From JBBRLG01 sp038231495 (GTDB lineage Bacteria > Planctomycetota > Planctomycetia > Gemmatales > Gemmataceae): a stretch of DNA of 13,200 nucleotides. The translations under genes were made by a program, and so were the position numbers. This document shows, one piece after another, positions 1 through 7,372 of the stretch; positions within the stretch are counted from its first letter, which is position 1, and each line of letters opens with the position of its first letter. The stretch covers positions 1-13,200 of the forward strand of contig JBBRLG010000158.1 of NCBI GenBank assembly GCA_038231495.1, read 5' to 3'. A model generated the notes under the pieces. The model was not told the origin of the DNA, ran no database searches, and was given only the letters and a program-made list of their open reading frames with translations.

Positions 1-14
1 CCGACTGTTTAAAC

Positions 15-29
15 GCCCCGCGGTGGGGC
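15..29. other. Small GC hairpin at left edge
   Basis: GCCCC (15-19) and GGGGC (25-29) pair perfectly around a 5-base loop. No U-tract follows on the plus strand. On the minus strand only a short AT-rich GTTTAAAC follows, so a terminator for an off-window gene is possible but weakly supported. Confidence 0.3.
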
Positions 30-33
30 AGCC

Positions 34-115
34 CACAAGCCCGACGCGCCAGCGCGGCACGACCCCTTGCGTCATGCCAGGAGGGACGGTCCCTCGCTGG
101 CGCTTCGGGCTTGTG
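34..115. repeat. REP/REPIN-like inverted repeat with two nested hairpins
   Basis: The outer arms 34-54 and 95-115 are inverted copies of 21 bases with one mismatch (position 45 against 104). Between them lie two further hairpins. GGCACGAC (56-63) pairs with GTCATGCC (71-78) with one C/A mismatch. GAGGGA (81-86) pairs with TCCCTC (90-95), sharing base 95 with the outer stem. Together this can fold as a three-way junction. An alternative fold extends the second hairpin outward with CCAG (77-80) against CTGG (97-100). The arm sequence resembles short intergenic palindromes I remember as common in planctomycete genomes; that resemblance is from memory and untested. The element lies directly upstream of the kinase promoter candidate. 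Confidence 0.7.
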
Positions 116-120
116 CCAAG

Positions 121-148
121 TTGACCCGCGCCGAGTATATTTGAAAAT
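121..148 (+). promoter_or_regulatory. Candidate promoter for the Ser/Thr kinase gene
   Basis: TTGACC (121-126, 5/6 to the sigma70-type -35) is followed after 16 bases by GAAAAT (143-148, 4/6 to the -10). It sits just after the inverted repeat and about 75 bases before the preferred start codon. The -10 is poor, so this is only a candidate. Confidence 0.3.
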
Positions 149-213
149 GCGCGAAAGAAACACCACCTCCCGACGGACCCTGTGCGAAGACCTGATTTCA
201 TTCCTGCAAAACC

Positions 214-217
214 GAGG
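214..217 (+). promoter_or_regulatory. Shine-Dalgarno GAGG deciding the kinase start
   Basis: GAGG lies 6 bases before ATG 224. The alternative in-frame GTG at 182 has no comparable purine-rich site, and the residues between 182 and 224 do not look like the start of this family. This favours ATG 224. Confidence 0.6.
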
Positions 218-223
218 TGTCGC

Positions 224-3200
224 ATGGCGGTCGCCGTTCCCTGTCCCGAACCCTTGCTGTTGTCGCAATTTCGGGAAGGCGCCCTGGCCGATGCGGAGGC
301 CGACGCCCTGGAGAGCCATCTTTTGCATTGCCCGGCTTGCATGGCGGCGTTGAAAGCCGGAGAAACTCTGCCGGGGAGCAAGGCCGCAACGCAGGACACA
401 GCCTGGCACGAACCGTCGATGAAAGCGAACGAAATGGATGTCTTGATCCGACGTTTCAAGAAGCTGCGCCGGGACGGTAGCGCGCGCATCGACGAGGCTC
501 TGGAGGAATTGCGCGCCCTTCTGGCTCCAGCCCAAGCCGCGGACGAGATCGGCCGGCTAGGGCACTATCGCGTGCGGCGCATCCTTGGTCGCGGCGGCAT
601 GGGCCTCGTCCTGGAAGCGGAAGACCTCCTCCTGGGCCGGCTGGTCGCGCTGAAAGTCATCCATCCCAAGATGGGAGCGAGCCTGGCCATCCGCCAGCGC
701 TTCCTCCGCGAAGCCCGCTTGGCGGCGGGGCTGCGGCACGAACACGTCGTCACCATCTATCAGGTCGGCGAAGAGCGCGGCCTGCCTTATTTGGCCATGG
801 AATTGTTGCCCGGAGAAAGCCTGGAAGCGCGCCTGCGGCGGGAACCGGTCCTTCCCGAAGCGAAAATCCTCCGCCTGGGGCGGGAAATGGCCGAAGGGTT
901 GGCTGCCGCCCACGAGCGCGGACTGACGCATCGGGATGTCAAGCCCGGCAACATTTGGCTCGAGCGCCGCGACGGCCGATCCTGGGTGAAAATCCTCGAT
1001 TTCGGCCTGGCCCGCTCGACCCAAAACGAACTAAACCAGGCCGTTACGCAGTCGGGCATGATCATCGGCACGCCCGGCTACATGGCCCCGGAACAGGCCC
1101 GTGGCGAGCCGGTCGGCCCGCAAACCGACTGCTTCAGCCTCGGCTGCGTGCTGTTCGAGATGGCCACCGGGAAACAAGCTTTTGGCGGGCGCACCATTCT
1201 CGACGCGCTGCGGGCGTTGGAAATGGTGGAGCCGCCGCCCGTATCGCAACTGCGCCCGGAAATCTCGGTCGGTTTGACCGTTCTGCTCCGCCGGCTCATG
1301 GCCAAACCAATGGCCGAGCGCCCCGCCTCGGCCAAGGAGGTTGTGGAAACGCTACGGCGTTTGCAAGAATCCGCCGCGCAGCGTCGCATGGCCAACGCGG
1401 TAAAGGCCGCGCCGCCAAAATCCGTCACGACCATTCCCTGCCCAGTCGCTGTGCTGGCCGCGCCGGCGCCGCTACAGCCTATTTCGTCCGCTTCCCAAGA
1501 AATCGCTGTGCAGGCCGCGCCGGCACCGCTGCAATCCGCCGCGCGCGCACCGCTGCCAATCGCCCACGCGGTCAAAGTCCTCGCGCGCTTGTTCACCCCG
1601 ATGCGGACGTTGATCGCGGCCGGCGTCCTCCTGGCACTCTGCGGCGTATGGGGGGCGCAAGGGTTGTTTCGCAACCGCCCCGAAATGCCCGGCGACCCTG
1701 GCGACCCCGTTGGCGACATGGCATTAGTCCGGCAGCCGGCCAAGCTCAAGGACGTGCGCGGCTGGACCCTGGACACCCGCATGTTTCGCGGCCGCGTCAA
1801 CACCATTGCCTACAGCCCCGACAGCAAGCTCATCGCCACCGCGGGCGACGACGCCACGATCCGCATCTGGGACATCCGCACCGGTGCCTTGCAAAAAGCT
1901 CTGGCGCAACAGGCGAGCATCATCACCAACGGCCACGGGGAATACGACGCGTTTTCCCAAACCCTGGCCTGGTCTCCCGACGGCAAAATCCTGGCGGCCG
2001 GCGGCGACCCCACCGGCAGGGTCCGGCTGTGGGACGTTGAAACCGGCAAGCTGGTGCGCTCCTTTTCCGAGGGCAAGGCGCGGGTGCCGGCCATCGCCTG
2101 GAACGGCGACGGCACCCGGCTGGTCACGGGGCATTTCGACGGCAACGTTCGCCTTTGGTCCGTCGAAGGGGAACTCTTGATAACCGTGCGCAAGGAGCAA
2201 GCCGTCGTTCGAGCGGTGGCCCTATCCGCCGACGGTAAGCGGTTTGCCGCGGACTACGCCGGCAAACCAGTTGTTTGGCGAGCCGACGGCACCGAGAGCC
2301 GGTTCCTGGGTCTCGCGACCCCCGACGCGCCCTGTGCTAACCTGGCCTTTTCCCCCGATGGGAAAAACCTGGCCTTCCACAAGGTGGTCCCGCTCAAGGA
2401 TAGCCAAGGCAATCGCAGCATCCCCGCGATCCTGGATTTGGACAAAGATCAGACGACCGTGCTGGAAACCGGAGAACCTACTCAGCTCGTTGGCTTGGGT
2501 AGCCTGCGCTGGTTGAACGATGGAAAGCAACTGGCCGAGGGGGGCCGAATCTGGGATTTGGCCAAACGCGAGGTTGTGGCCAAGGTTCCCTCCGGCCAAA
2601 AAGAACCCTATTTCTATCACATTTGGGCGCCGGACGGGAAGACCTACGTGAAGGGGCGTGCCTCGGAACTCCTGGAGGTCAACGAAGTCGAATCGGGCAA
2701 ACGGCTGTTTGCCCTGGAAGGTCATCCGGCGCTGGCACTCGGCAACATGGAAAGTCCCCGCGTTTTCGCTGCCGTGTCACCGGACGGGAAAACTCTGGCC
2801 ATGTTGCGCACAATTAGCGAGGGGCCGGTCGATTTCTGGGACACCGCGACCGGCAAGCGGCTTCGCGACGTACCCATTGGCGGCGGATTCTTTGATTCCT
2901 TCCGCTGGTCCGCGAAGGGAGATGAACTCCTCATTGCGACGAGCCACGGCGCGGTGAGTTCCATCTCCTGGCCGTCGGGCGAGACCGTCTCTCACCCAGT
3001 TAACGGTTTCCATTTCACCCCGGCGCCGAAGGAACCGCTCTGGGCCTTCATGGAAGGAAATGCGAACCTTCTGGGTACCAAGGTGTTCGTGTGGAACTCA
3101 AAGACCGGGGAGAAACTGCAATTGGGCGAATCGCCGGGTGCGCTCGTCATGGCGTGGTCGCCGGACGGCGAACTACTGGCTGTCAGCAACCCCGATAAAG

Positions 3201-3799
3201 GTATCGACATTTGGAAATGGGCGACGAAGGAGAAACTGCAATCCTTGCCAGCCACGGCGTACAGCGTCAAATGGTCGCCCGACGGCAAACTGGTGGGAGG
3301 CGGCGGCAAGGTTTGGAGCCGGGAATCGTGGAAGGAAGTCCACACCCTTCCAGCCAATCGGCATTTTCTGGGCTGGTCCGCCGACGGCAAGCATATCTAC
3401 GAGCGGGACAGCACCTATAAAGTCTATGTGCGGGAATTGGAGACGAAGAAAGAGGTGCGCAACTTCGTCAGCGATTATTCCATGACCAACGGGTTCCAAG
3501 TCTCCGAAACCGGTCACATCGTGTTCCCCATGAGCCAGGCTTTCGGCCTGTGCGGCATCGAGGACCGGTACGCTCGGTGTGTATTCCTGGTGCTACGCGG
3601 TGGTGTCCCCGTGGCGATCAGTCCCGAGGGTCACTACCGCTGTCCGACGGGCCTCGACGACGATTTGATCTACCTGACCGTCGGAAGTGACGGCAGGCAA
3701 GAAACCCTCACCCCCGCGGAGTTTGGCAAGCGTTTCAACTTCTGCAACCAACCCGACCGCGTGCATCCCCTGGCGTCCACGCAAGGACAGAAAAAGTAG
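224..3799 (+). CDS. Transmembrane Ser/Thr protein kinase with N-terminal zinc motif and C-terminal WD40 propellers
   Basis: This 1191-residue protein should phosphorylate Ser/Thr on unknown targets in response to an unknown signal. Residues 7-39 hold a Cys plus H32-x3-C36-x2-C39, like the zf-HC2 zinc motif of anti-sigma factors. The Hanks-type kinase domain spans about 114-385: glycine loop GRGGMG, catalytic Lys144, HRDVKPGN with Asp238, DFG at 259-261, then GTPGYMAPEQ. All key residues are present, so it should be active. An Ala/Pro-rich linker leads to one TM helix (about 460-482). From about 520 to 1120 I count roughly 14 WD40-type blades (repeated SPDGK-like turns and xxWD strands), enough for two seven-bladed propellers. 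A tail at about 1133-1185 (PEGHYR..., ETLTPAEF) resembles one I remember from other planctomycete WD40 proteins. Topology suggests a cytoplasmic kinase and propellers across the membrane. ATG 224 was chosen over GTG 182 because of its GAGG site. Kinase assignment is near certain; role and ligand are unknown. Confidence 0.93.
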   Translation: MAVAVPCPEPLLLSQFREGALADAEADALESHLLHCPACMAALKAGETLPGSKAATQDTAWHEPSMKANEMDVLIRRFKKLRRDGSARIDEALEELRALLAPAQAADEIGRLGHYRVRRILGRGGMGLVLEAEDLLLGRLVALKVIHPKMGASLAIRQRFLREARLAAGLRHEHVVTIYQVGEERGLPYLAMELLPGESLEARLRREPVLPEAKILRLGREMAEGLAAAHERGLTHRDVKPGNIWLERRDGRSWVKILDFGLARSTQNELNQAVTQSGMIIGTPGYMAPEQARGEPVGPQTDCFSLGCVLFEMATGKQAFGGRTILDALRALEMVEPPPVSQLRPEISVGLTVLLRRLMAKPMAERPASAKEVVETLRRLQESAAQRRMANAVKAAPPKSVTTIPCPVAVLAAPAPLQPISSASQEIAVQAAPAPLQSAARAPLPIAHAVKVLARLFTPMRTLIAAGVLLALCGVWGAQGLFRNRPEMPGDPGDPVGDMALVRQPAKLKDVRGWTLDTRMFRGRVNTIAYSPDSKLIATAGDDATIRIWDIRTGALQKALAQQASIITNGHGEYDAFSQTLAWSPDGKILAAGGDPTGRVRLWDVETGKLVRSFSEGKARVPAIAWNGDGTRLVTGHFDGNVRLWSVEGELLITVRKEQAVVRAVALSADGKRFAADYAGKPVVWRADGTESRFLGLATPDAPCANLAFSPDGKNLAFHKVVPLKDSQGNRSIPAILDLDKDQTTVLETGEPTQLVGLGSLRWLNDGKQLAEGGRIWDLAKREVVAKVPSGQKEPYFYHIWAPDGKTYVKGRASELLEVNEVESGKRLFALEGHPALALGNMESPRVFAAVSPDGKTLAMLRTISEGPVDFWDTATGKRLRDVPIGGGFFDSFRWSAKGDELLIATSHGAVSSISWPSGETVSHPVNGFHFTPAPKEPLWAFMEGNANLLGTKVFVWNSKTGEKLQLGESPGALVMAWSPDGELLAVSNPDKGIDIWKWATKEKLQSLPATAYSVKWSPDGKLVGGGGKVWSRESWKEVHTLPANRHFLGWSADGKHIYERDSTYKVYVRELETKKEVRNFVSDYSMTNGFQVSETGHIVFPMSQAFGLCGIEDRYARCVFLVLRGGVPVAISPEGHYRCPTGLDDDLIYLTVGSDGRQETLTPAEFGKRFNFCNQPDRVHPLASTQGQKK
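1446..1534 (+). repeat. Imperfect direct repeat inside the kinase linker
   Basis: A 32-base unit at 1446-1477 recurs at 1503-1534 with 4 differences and a 57-base period (19 codons, in frame). It encodes the repeated phrase AV(L/Q)AAPAPLQ in the Ala/Pro-rich linker between the kinase domain and the TM helix. It looks like an in-frame duplication in a low-complexity spacer. Confidence 0.7.
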
Positions 3800-3873
3800 G
3801 ATCCTTTCCGGCCATTACAAAAAAAGAGTGAACGGATACAAGAAAAGTTGCCGCCCCCCTTGTCCCTCGTCCG
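3800..3873. other. Convergent intergenic gap without a clear terminator
   Basis: The 74 bases between the two converging stop codons contain a run of seven A (a T7 run on the minus strand), but I see no convincing stem before it for either gene. Termination here may be Rho-dependent or unusual. Confidence 0.4.
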
Positions 3874-6231
3874 TCACTCGGCCCGCCCCGACGCCGGCGC
3901 ATTGCGATCCGGCGGATCGACGCCGTGCAAGTGGCGGACGAAAAAGTCGCGCCGCCGCCGTTCGCCGTATGCGCCTCCCAACGTGTGGTTGGTTCCGGGT
4001 AGCACCAGTAGGTCGAAATCCTTGTTCGCCTTGATGAGCGCGTCCGCCACCCGCAACGTCGATTCCGGCGGCACGTTCGTGTCCAGCTCGCCCACGACCA
4101 GCAACAGCTTGCCACGCAGTTTAGGCGCGTTCGTTACGTTCGACTGCTCCGCGTAGTGCGGACCCAGCACGCCCATCCACTGTTCGTTCCAACTCAGCTT
4201 GTCCAGCCGATTGTCGTGGCAGCCGCAGGAAGCGTAGCCGACCTTGTAGAAGTCGCCGTGAAACAGAAGTGCGCCCAGCGTGTTCTGGCCGCCGGCCGAG
4301 CCGCCGAAAATGCCGACGCGGTCGGTATCGACATACGGGTAGCGCACCGCCAGCGCCTTGAGCCACGCGATGCGGTCGGGAAAGCCGGCGTCGGCGAGGT
4401 TCTTCCAGCACACGTCGTGGAACGCGCGCGCGCGGTTGGCCGTCCCCATGCCGTCGATCTGCACGACAATAAAACCAAGCTCGGCGAGCGTCTGCGCCTC
4501 GTAGTGCAAAGGACTAAAGCGCTTGGGCACGTGCGAATCGTGTGGCCCCGCGTAGATGTATTCGACGACGGGATACTTCTTCGCGGGTTCGAACTTCTGA
4601 GGTCGGCAAACCATGCCCCAGATGTCGGTCTTGCCGTCGCGGCCCTTGGCGCTGAACACTTCCGGATAGTTCCAGCCGCTCTCGCGCAGCGCCGACACGT
4701 CCGCCTTTTCCAATTGGCAAACGAGGGTGCCGTCCGTCGCCCGGCGCAATTCGTGGACGGGGGCCAAGTCCACACGCGAATAAGTGTCGAGCAGGTACTT
4801 GAGGTCCGGCGAGAACTGGACGGCATGGGTGCCGTCGCCGGGCGTGAGGTCCACCAGGCCGCTGCCGTCGAAATTGATGCGGCAATAGTGGACCAGGTAC
4901 GGGTCCTGGCCCGCGCGCAGGCCGCCGGCGCGGAACCAGATTTGCCGTTTCTCCTCGTCCACGCGCTCGACGCCGCGCACCACCCATTCGCCTTTCGTGA
5001 CCTGGTTGCGCACGCGCCCTGCCCGCGCGTCGATCAGATAGAGGTGCTTCCAGCCGTCGCGCTCCGACTGTAGGACGATCTCGTCGGTGCGCTCCAGGTA
5101 GGCGAAGAAGGTGCCCTGGTAGTGGTCGATGAACGTTTCGGCCTTCTCCTCGACGAGGTTGCGCGTCTGGCCGTTCACCGCGTCAACTTCGATGACCCGA
5201 AAGCGCTGGTGGCCGCGGTCGGTGCGCTCGAACAGGAAGTGCAACCCGTCCTTGAGCCAGTGCAGGCGCGGGACGCCGCCGAAATCGATGCGGTCGCAAT
5301 CGACCTTGAACGGCTTGCGCGCGTCCACGTCGCACAGCCAGATTTCGTGGGCCGGCAGCTTGTCGCCGGGTCGGGGGTAGGGCCGCGTCTGCAACCGGGC
5401 GGCGAGCTGGTCGCGCGGCGACGATTCGAGTAGGTAGACCTGTTTGTTGTCGCCCGGCTCGGTGCGGTACGCGACGAGGGTTTTGGAGTCCGGCGACCAC
5501 TCGACGTAGCCGAAGGCGTTGCCCGCCTCGCCGTTGCGGGTCAACTGGGTCTCTTTGTCGGCATCCTTGGCGCGGAGGAAGACGTTGAAATCCTTGACGG
5601 ACGCGACCCATTTGCCGTCGGGCGAAGTGTCGGGGCGCGTTTGCCGGTCCGGCGGCCTCTGAAGCGCGGCGGCTTCCGGGTAGCGCTCGTCGTCAGCGTC
5701 CGGAACATTGGGTTGCACGGCGTCTTTCTTCGGCGGCGGCAGCAGTTCCGCCGGTTTGCCACCGCCGGCTTCCTTGATGCGTTGGCACTCGTAAGATTTC
5801 AGGTCGCACCGCCAGACGTAGCCGTCCTCCCGGAATTGCACCGCGCCCGCGCCGGCAAATTCAATCGCGTCGAAGGGCAGGTGGTCCGCCGCAAAAGTCT
5901 TTTTGGTCGCCGCCGACAGCGCCGCGGCAAGTTTCCCATGGTCGAACGCCGGGGCGCGGGTGCCGTGCTCCGCATCGACCAGGATAAATTCCCGCGCGCC
6001 GTCGCGCAGGTCGTTGCGATACCAGAAGCGGGCGTTGTCCTCCAGCCAGTGCGGCGCGATCTGGGCCTTGAACACGCGGTTGCGCAACTTCGCGCCAAGG
6101 GCACCGGCGCGGTCGTAAGATTGGGCCAGTTCATCGGGCGTTGGCGTGTATTTATCATGGCGAACGTCGTCGGCGGCCGGCAACCGCAAGGCGGTAAGGA
6201 CGACTACGATCGGTAAAAGCGACGTCCGCAT
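3874..6231 (-). CDS. Exported DPP-IV-like S9 family serine peptidase
   Basis: This 785-residue protein has a short signal peptide (MRTSLLPIVVVLTALRLPA), so it is probably exported. Its middle part reads as the DPPIV N-terminal beta-propeller (VEWSPDSKTLVAYR; DGWKHLYLID followed by TKGEW). The C-terminal S9 alpha/beta-hydrolase domain starts near residue 550. The catalytic triad is visible: Ser645 in GGSAGG, Asp717 in GELDTNVPP and His749 in GTNHTLGG. DGMGTANRARAFHD and SCGCHDNRLDK are typical of a bacterial S9 subgroup. It likely cleaves short peptides in the periplasm; specificity cannot be read. ATG 6231 was chosen over the ORF extension to 6261 because the signal peptide begins there and GAGGA lies 9 bases upstream. 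It is last in the minus-strand cluster, 86 bp after moxR, with no good promoter seen in the gap. It may be co-transcribed, but this is not certain. Confidence 0.92.
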   Translation of the reverse strand: MRTSLLPIVVVLTALRLPAADDVRHDKYTPTPDELAQSYDRAGALGAKLRNRVFKAQIAPHWLEDNARFWYRNDLRDGAREFILVDAEHGTRAPAFDHGKLAAALSAATKKTFAADHLPFDAIEFAGAGAVQFREDGYVWRCDLKSYECQRIKEAGGGKPAELLPPPKKDAVQPNVPDADDERYPEAAALQRPPDRQTRPDTSPDGKWVASVKDFNVFLRAKDADKETQLTRNGEAGNAFGYVEWSPDSKTLVAYRTEPGDNKQVYLLESSPRDQLAARLQTRPYPRPGDKLPAHEIWLCDVDARKPFKVDCDRIDFGGVPRLHWLKDGLHFLFERTDRGHQRFRVIEVDAVNGQTRNLVEEKAETFIDHYQGTFFAYLERTDEIVLQSERDGWKHLYLIDARAGRVRNQVTKGEWVVRGVERVDEEKRQIWFRAGGLRAGQDPYLVHYCRINFDGSGLVDLTPGDGTHAVQFSPDLKYLLDTYSRVDLAPVHELRRATDGTLVCQLEKADVSALRESGWNYPEVFSAKGRDGKTDIWGMVCRPQKFEPAKKYPVVEYIYAGPHDSHVPKRFSPLHYEAQTLAELGFIVVQIDGMGTANRARAFHDVCWKNLADAGFPDRIAWLKALAVRYPYVDTDRVGIFGGSAGGQNTLGALLFHGDFYKVGYASCGCHDNRLDKLSWNEQWMGVLGPHYAEQSNVTNAPKLRGKLLLVVGELDTNVPPESTLRVADALIKANKDFDLLVLPGTNHTLGGAYGERRRRDFFVRHLHGVDPPDRNAPASGRAE

Positions 6232-6240
6232 GGGTAGAAT

Positions 6241-6245
6241 TCCTC
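6241..6245 (-). promoter_or_regulatory. Shine-Dalgarno GAGGA of the S9 peptidase
   Basis: The minus strand reads GAGGA here, 9 bases before ATG 6231. It supports that start over the in-frame extension to 6261. Confidence 0.55.
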
Positions 6246-6262
6246 GATTACCAATCCGCATG

Positions 6263-6319
6263 GCTAACAGCTAACAGCTAATTGCTGTCGGCTATTTGTT
6301 TAATCAATCGCTGTTAGCT
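6263..6319. repeat. Heptanucleotide GCTAACA repeat with an inverted copy
   Basis: On the plus strand the heptamers GCTAACA, GCTAACA, GCTAATT, GCTGTCG and GCTATTT follow in exact 7-base phase from 6263 to 6297. An inverted copy GCTGTTAGCT at 6310-6319 pairs perfectly with AGCTAACAGC at 6269-6278. A smaller hairpin ACAGC-TAATT-GCTGT spans 6274-6288. The element fills most of the gap between moxR and the peptidase gene and runs into the moxR stop codon (6318-6320). It could act as a transcript end, an mRNA stabiliser or a mobile short repeat. No U-tract makes it a classical terminator. Confidence 0.65.
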
Positions 6320-7307
6320 AGCGGGGCACTTCGACGCGCTCCAGCACGGTGGCGAGCATGTCGTCCGTGGTGAAGCCCTCGACGTAGGCGTCGGGCTGCA
6401 ATGTGAGGCGGTGGCGCAGGACGGGCCGGCAGACGCGCTTCACGTCGTCGGGGCTGACGAAGTTTCGGCCGCTCATCAAGGCACGCACCTTGGACGCCTG
6501 CAACAAATGCACCGCCGCACGCGAACTGGCCCCCATCAACACCTTGTCCATCGCGCGCGTCATGCGCACGATCTTGCCGACGTACGACAGGATTTCGGGC
6601 TTCGCCGTCACGTCCGCCGTCGCTTGCCGGGCCGCGAGCAATTGCGTTTTCGTCACGCCCAGGTTGACGCCGTTCGGGTCGGTCCCGCCAGCCGGGCCGA
6701 GGATTTCCAGCGGCGCGCTGAGGTTGCTCCGACCCTGGTAAAGCCGCAGGATGCGATCTTCCTCTTTCGGTTCCGGATATTTAATATCCAGTTTAAGCAA
6801 AAAACGGTCGAGCTGCGCTTCCGGCAGGCGGTAGGTGCCCTCGTACTCGATGGGGTTTTGCGTGGCGACGACGGTGAAGACTTCGGACAGCGGGTGGCCG
6901 ATGCCGTCGATGGTGACGGTCCGTTCCTCCATGACTTCGAGCAGGGCGGATTGCGTTTTCGGCGGCGTGCGGTTGATCTCGTCGGCGACGAGGATGTCGG
7001 TGAAGACGGGGCCGGCGCGGAATTCAAAACGACTGGTTTGCAGGTTAAAGACGTTAGTTCCGAGGATGTCCGACGGCATGAGGTCCGGCGTGAACTGCAC
7101 GCGCTTGCAGTCCAGGGCGAGCAGCCGGGCTACGGTACGTGCCATCAGCGTTTTGGCGGTGCCGGGGACGCCTTCGAGCAGGATGTGGCCGCCGCACAAG
7201 AGCGCGAGTACGACCAGTTCCAGGCTGTCGCGCTGCCCGACGACGACGCGCTCGGCCCGGTTCAGGAGGCTATCGACCAAATCCGGGACGGCACTTTCCG
7301 TTGGCAT
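6318..7307 (-). CDS. MoxR family AAA+ ATPase
   Basis: This 329-residue protein is full length for a MoxR ATPase, a cytoplasmic AAA+ chaperone that helps assemble or activate partner, often membrane-linked, complexes. Walker A is GVPGTAKT (46-53) and Walker B ILVADE (105-110), followed by INRTPPKTQSALLE. Sensor 1 lies in ATQNPIEYEGTYRLPEAQLDRF (148-169; written here as two overlapping motifs, ATQNPIEYEGTYR and RLPEAQLDRF). The lid domain (about 240-305) contains MGASSRA and GRNFVSPDDV. All nucleotide-binding residues look intact. Start ATG 7307 has AAGGTGA just upstream (7311-7317). It lies 63 bp after the DUF4350 gene, with heptamer repeats in the gaps on both sides. The usual DUF58/VWA partner is not next to it. 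Family assignment is very secure; the client is unknown. Confidence 0.96.
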   Translation of the reverse strand: MPTESAVPDLVDSLLNRAERVVVGQRDSLELVVLALLCGGHILLEGVPGTAKTLMARTVARLLALDCKRVQFTPDLMPSDILGTNVFNLQTSRFEFRAGPVFTDILVADEINRTPPKTQSALLEVMEERTVTIDGIGHPLSEVFTVVATQNPIEYEGTYRLPEAQLDRFLLKLDIKYPEPKEEDRILRLYQGRSNLSAPLEILGPAGGTDPNGVNLGVTKTQLLAARQATADVTAKPEILSYVGKIVRMTRAMDKVLMGASSRAAVHLLQASKVRALMSGRNFVSPDDVKRVCRPVLRHRLTLQPDAYVEGFTTDDMLATVLERVEVPR

Positions 7308-7323
7308 GAATCACCTTTAGACC

Positions 7324-7372
7324 AAATCCGAAATCCGAAATCCGAAAAAATGCAAATCCGAAATCCGGATTT
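7324..7372. repeat. Heptanucleotide AAATCCG repeat ending in a palindrome
   Basis: Three tandem AAATCCG units (7324-7344), a 9-base spacer (AAAAAATGC, 7345-7353) and two more units (7354-7367) make five copies. The last runs into the perfect 12-base palindrome AAATCCGGATTT (7361-7372). The array fills most of the gap between the DUF4350 gene and moxR and reaches the DUF4350 stop codon (7371-7373). It is AT-richer than the surrounding genes. I remember similar AATCCG-type arrays between genes in planctomycete genomes, but this is not checked. Confidence 0.8.

Noticed and set aside
7..14. GTTTAAAC palindrome
   Set aside because: Eight-base palindromes occur by chance, and nothing around it supports a binding site.
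121..141. TTGACC (121-126) with TATATT (136-141) as a promoter
   Set aside because: The spacer is only 9 bases, too short for a sigma70-type promoter. A pairing with GAAAAT 16 bases away was kept as a weak candidate instead.
955..2040. 361-codon plus-strand frame inside the kinase gene
   Set aside because: It overlaps the kinase and WD40 coding frame and gives an Arg/Ala/Gly-rich translation without domains.
4156..5073. Plus-strand ORF (305 codons) opposite the S9 peptidase
   Set aside because: It is fully antisense to the peptidase, whose catalytic motifs are in the other strand, and has no recognisable motif.
6279..6307. Minus-strand promoter for the S9 peptidase using TTGATT at 6307-6302
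   Set aside because: No acceptable -10 is found 16-18 bases downstream.
7324..7372. CRISPR-like array
   Set aside because: The units are 7 bases long with no unique spacers and no cas genes nearby.
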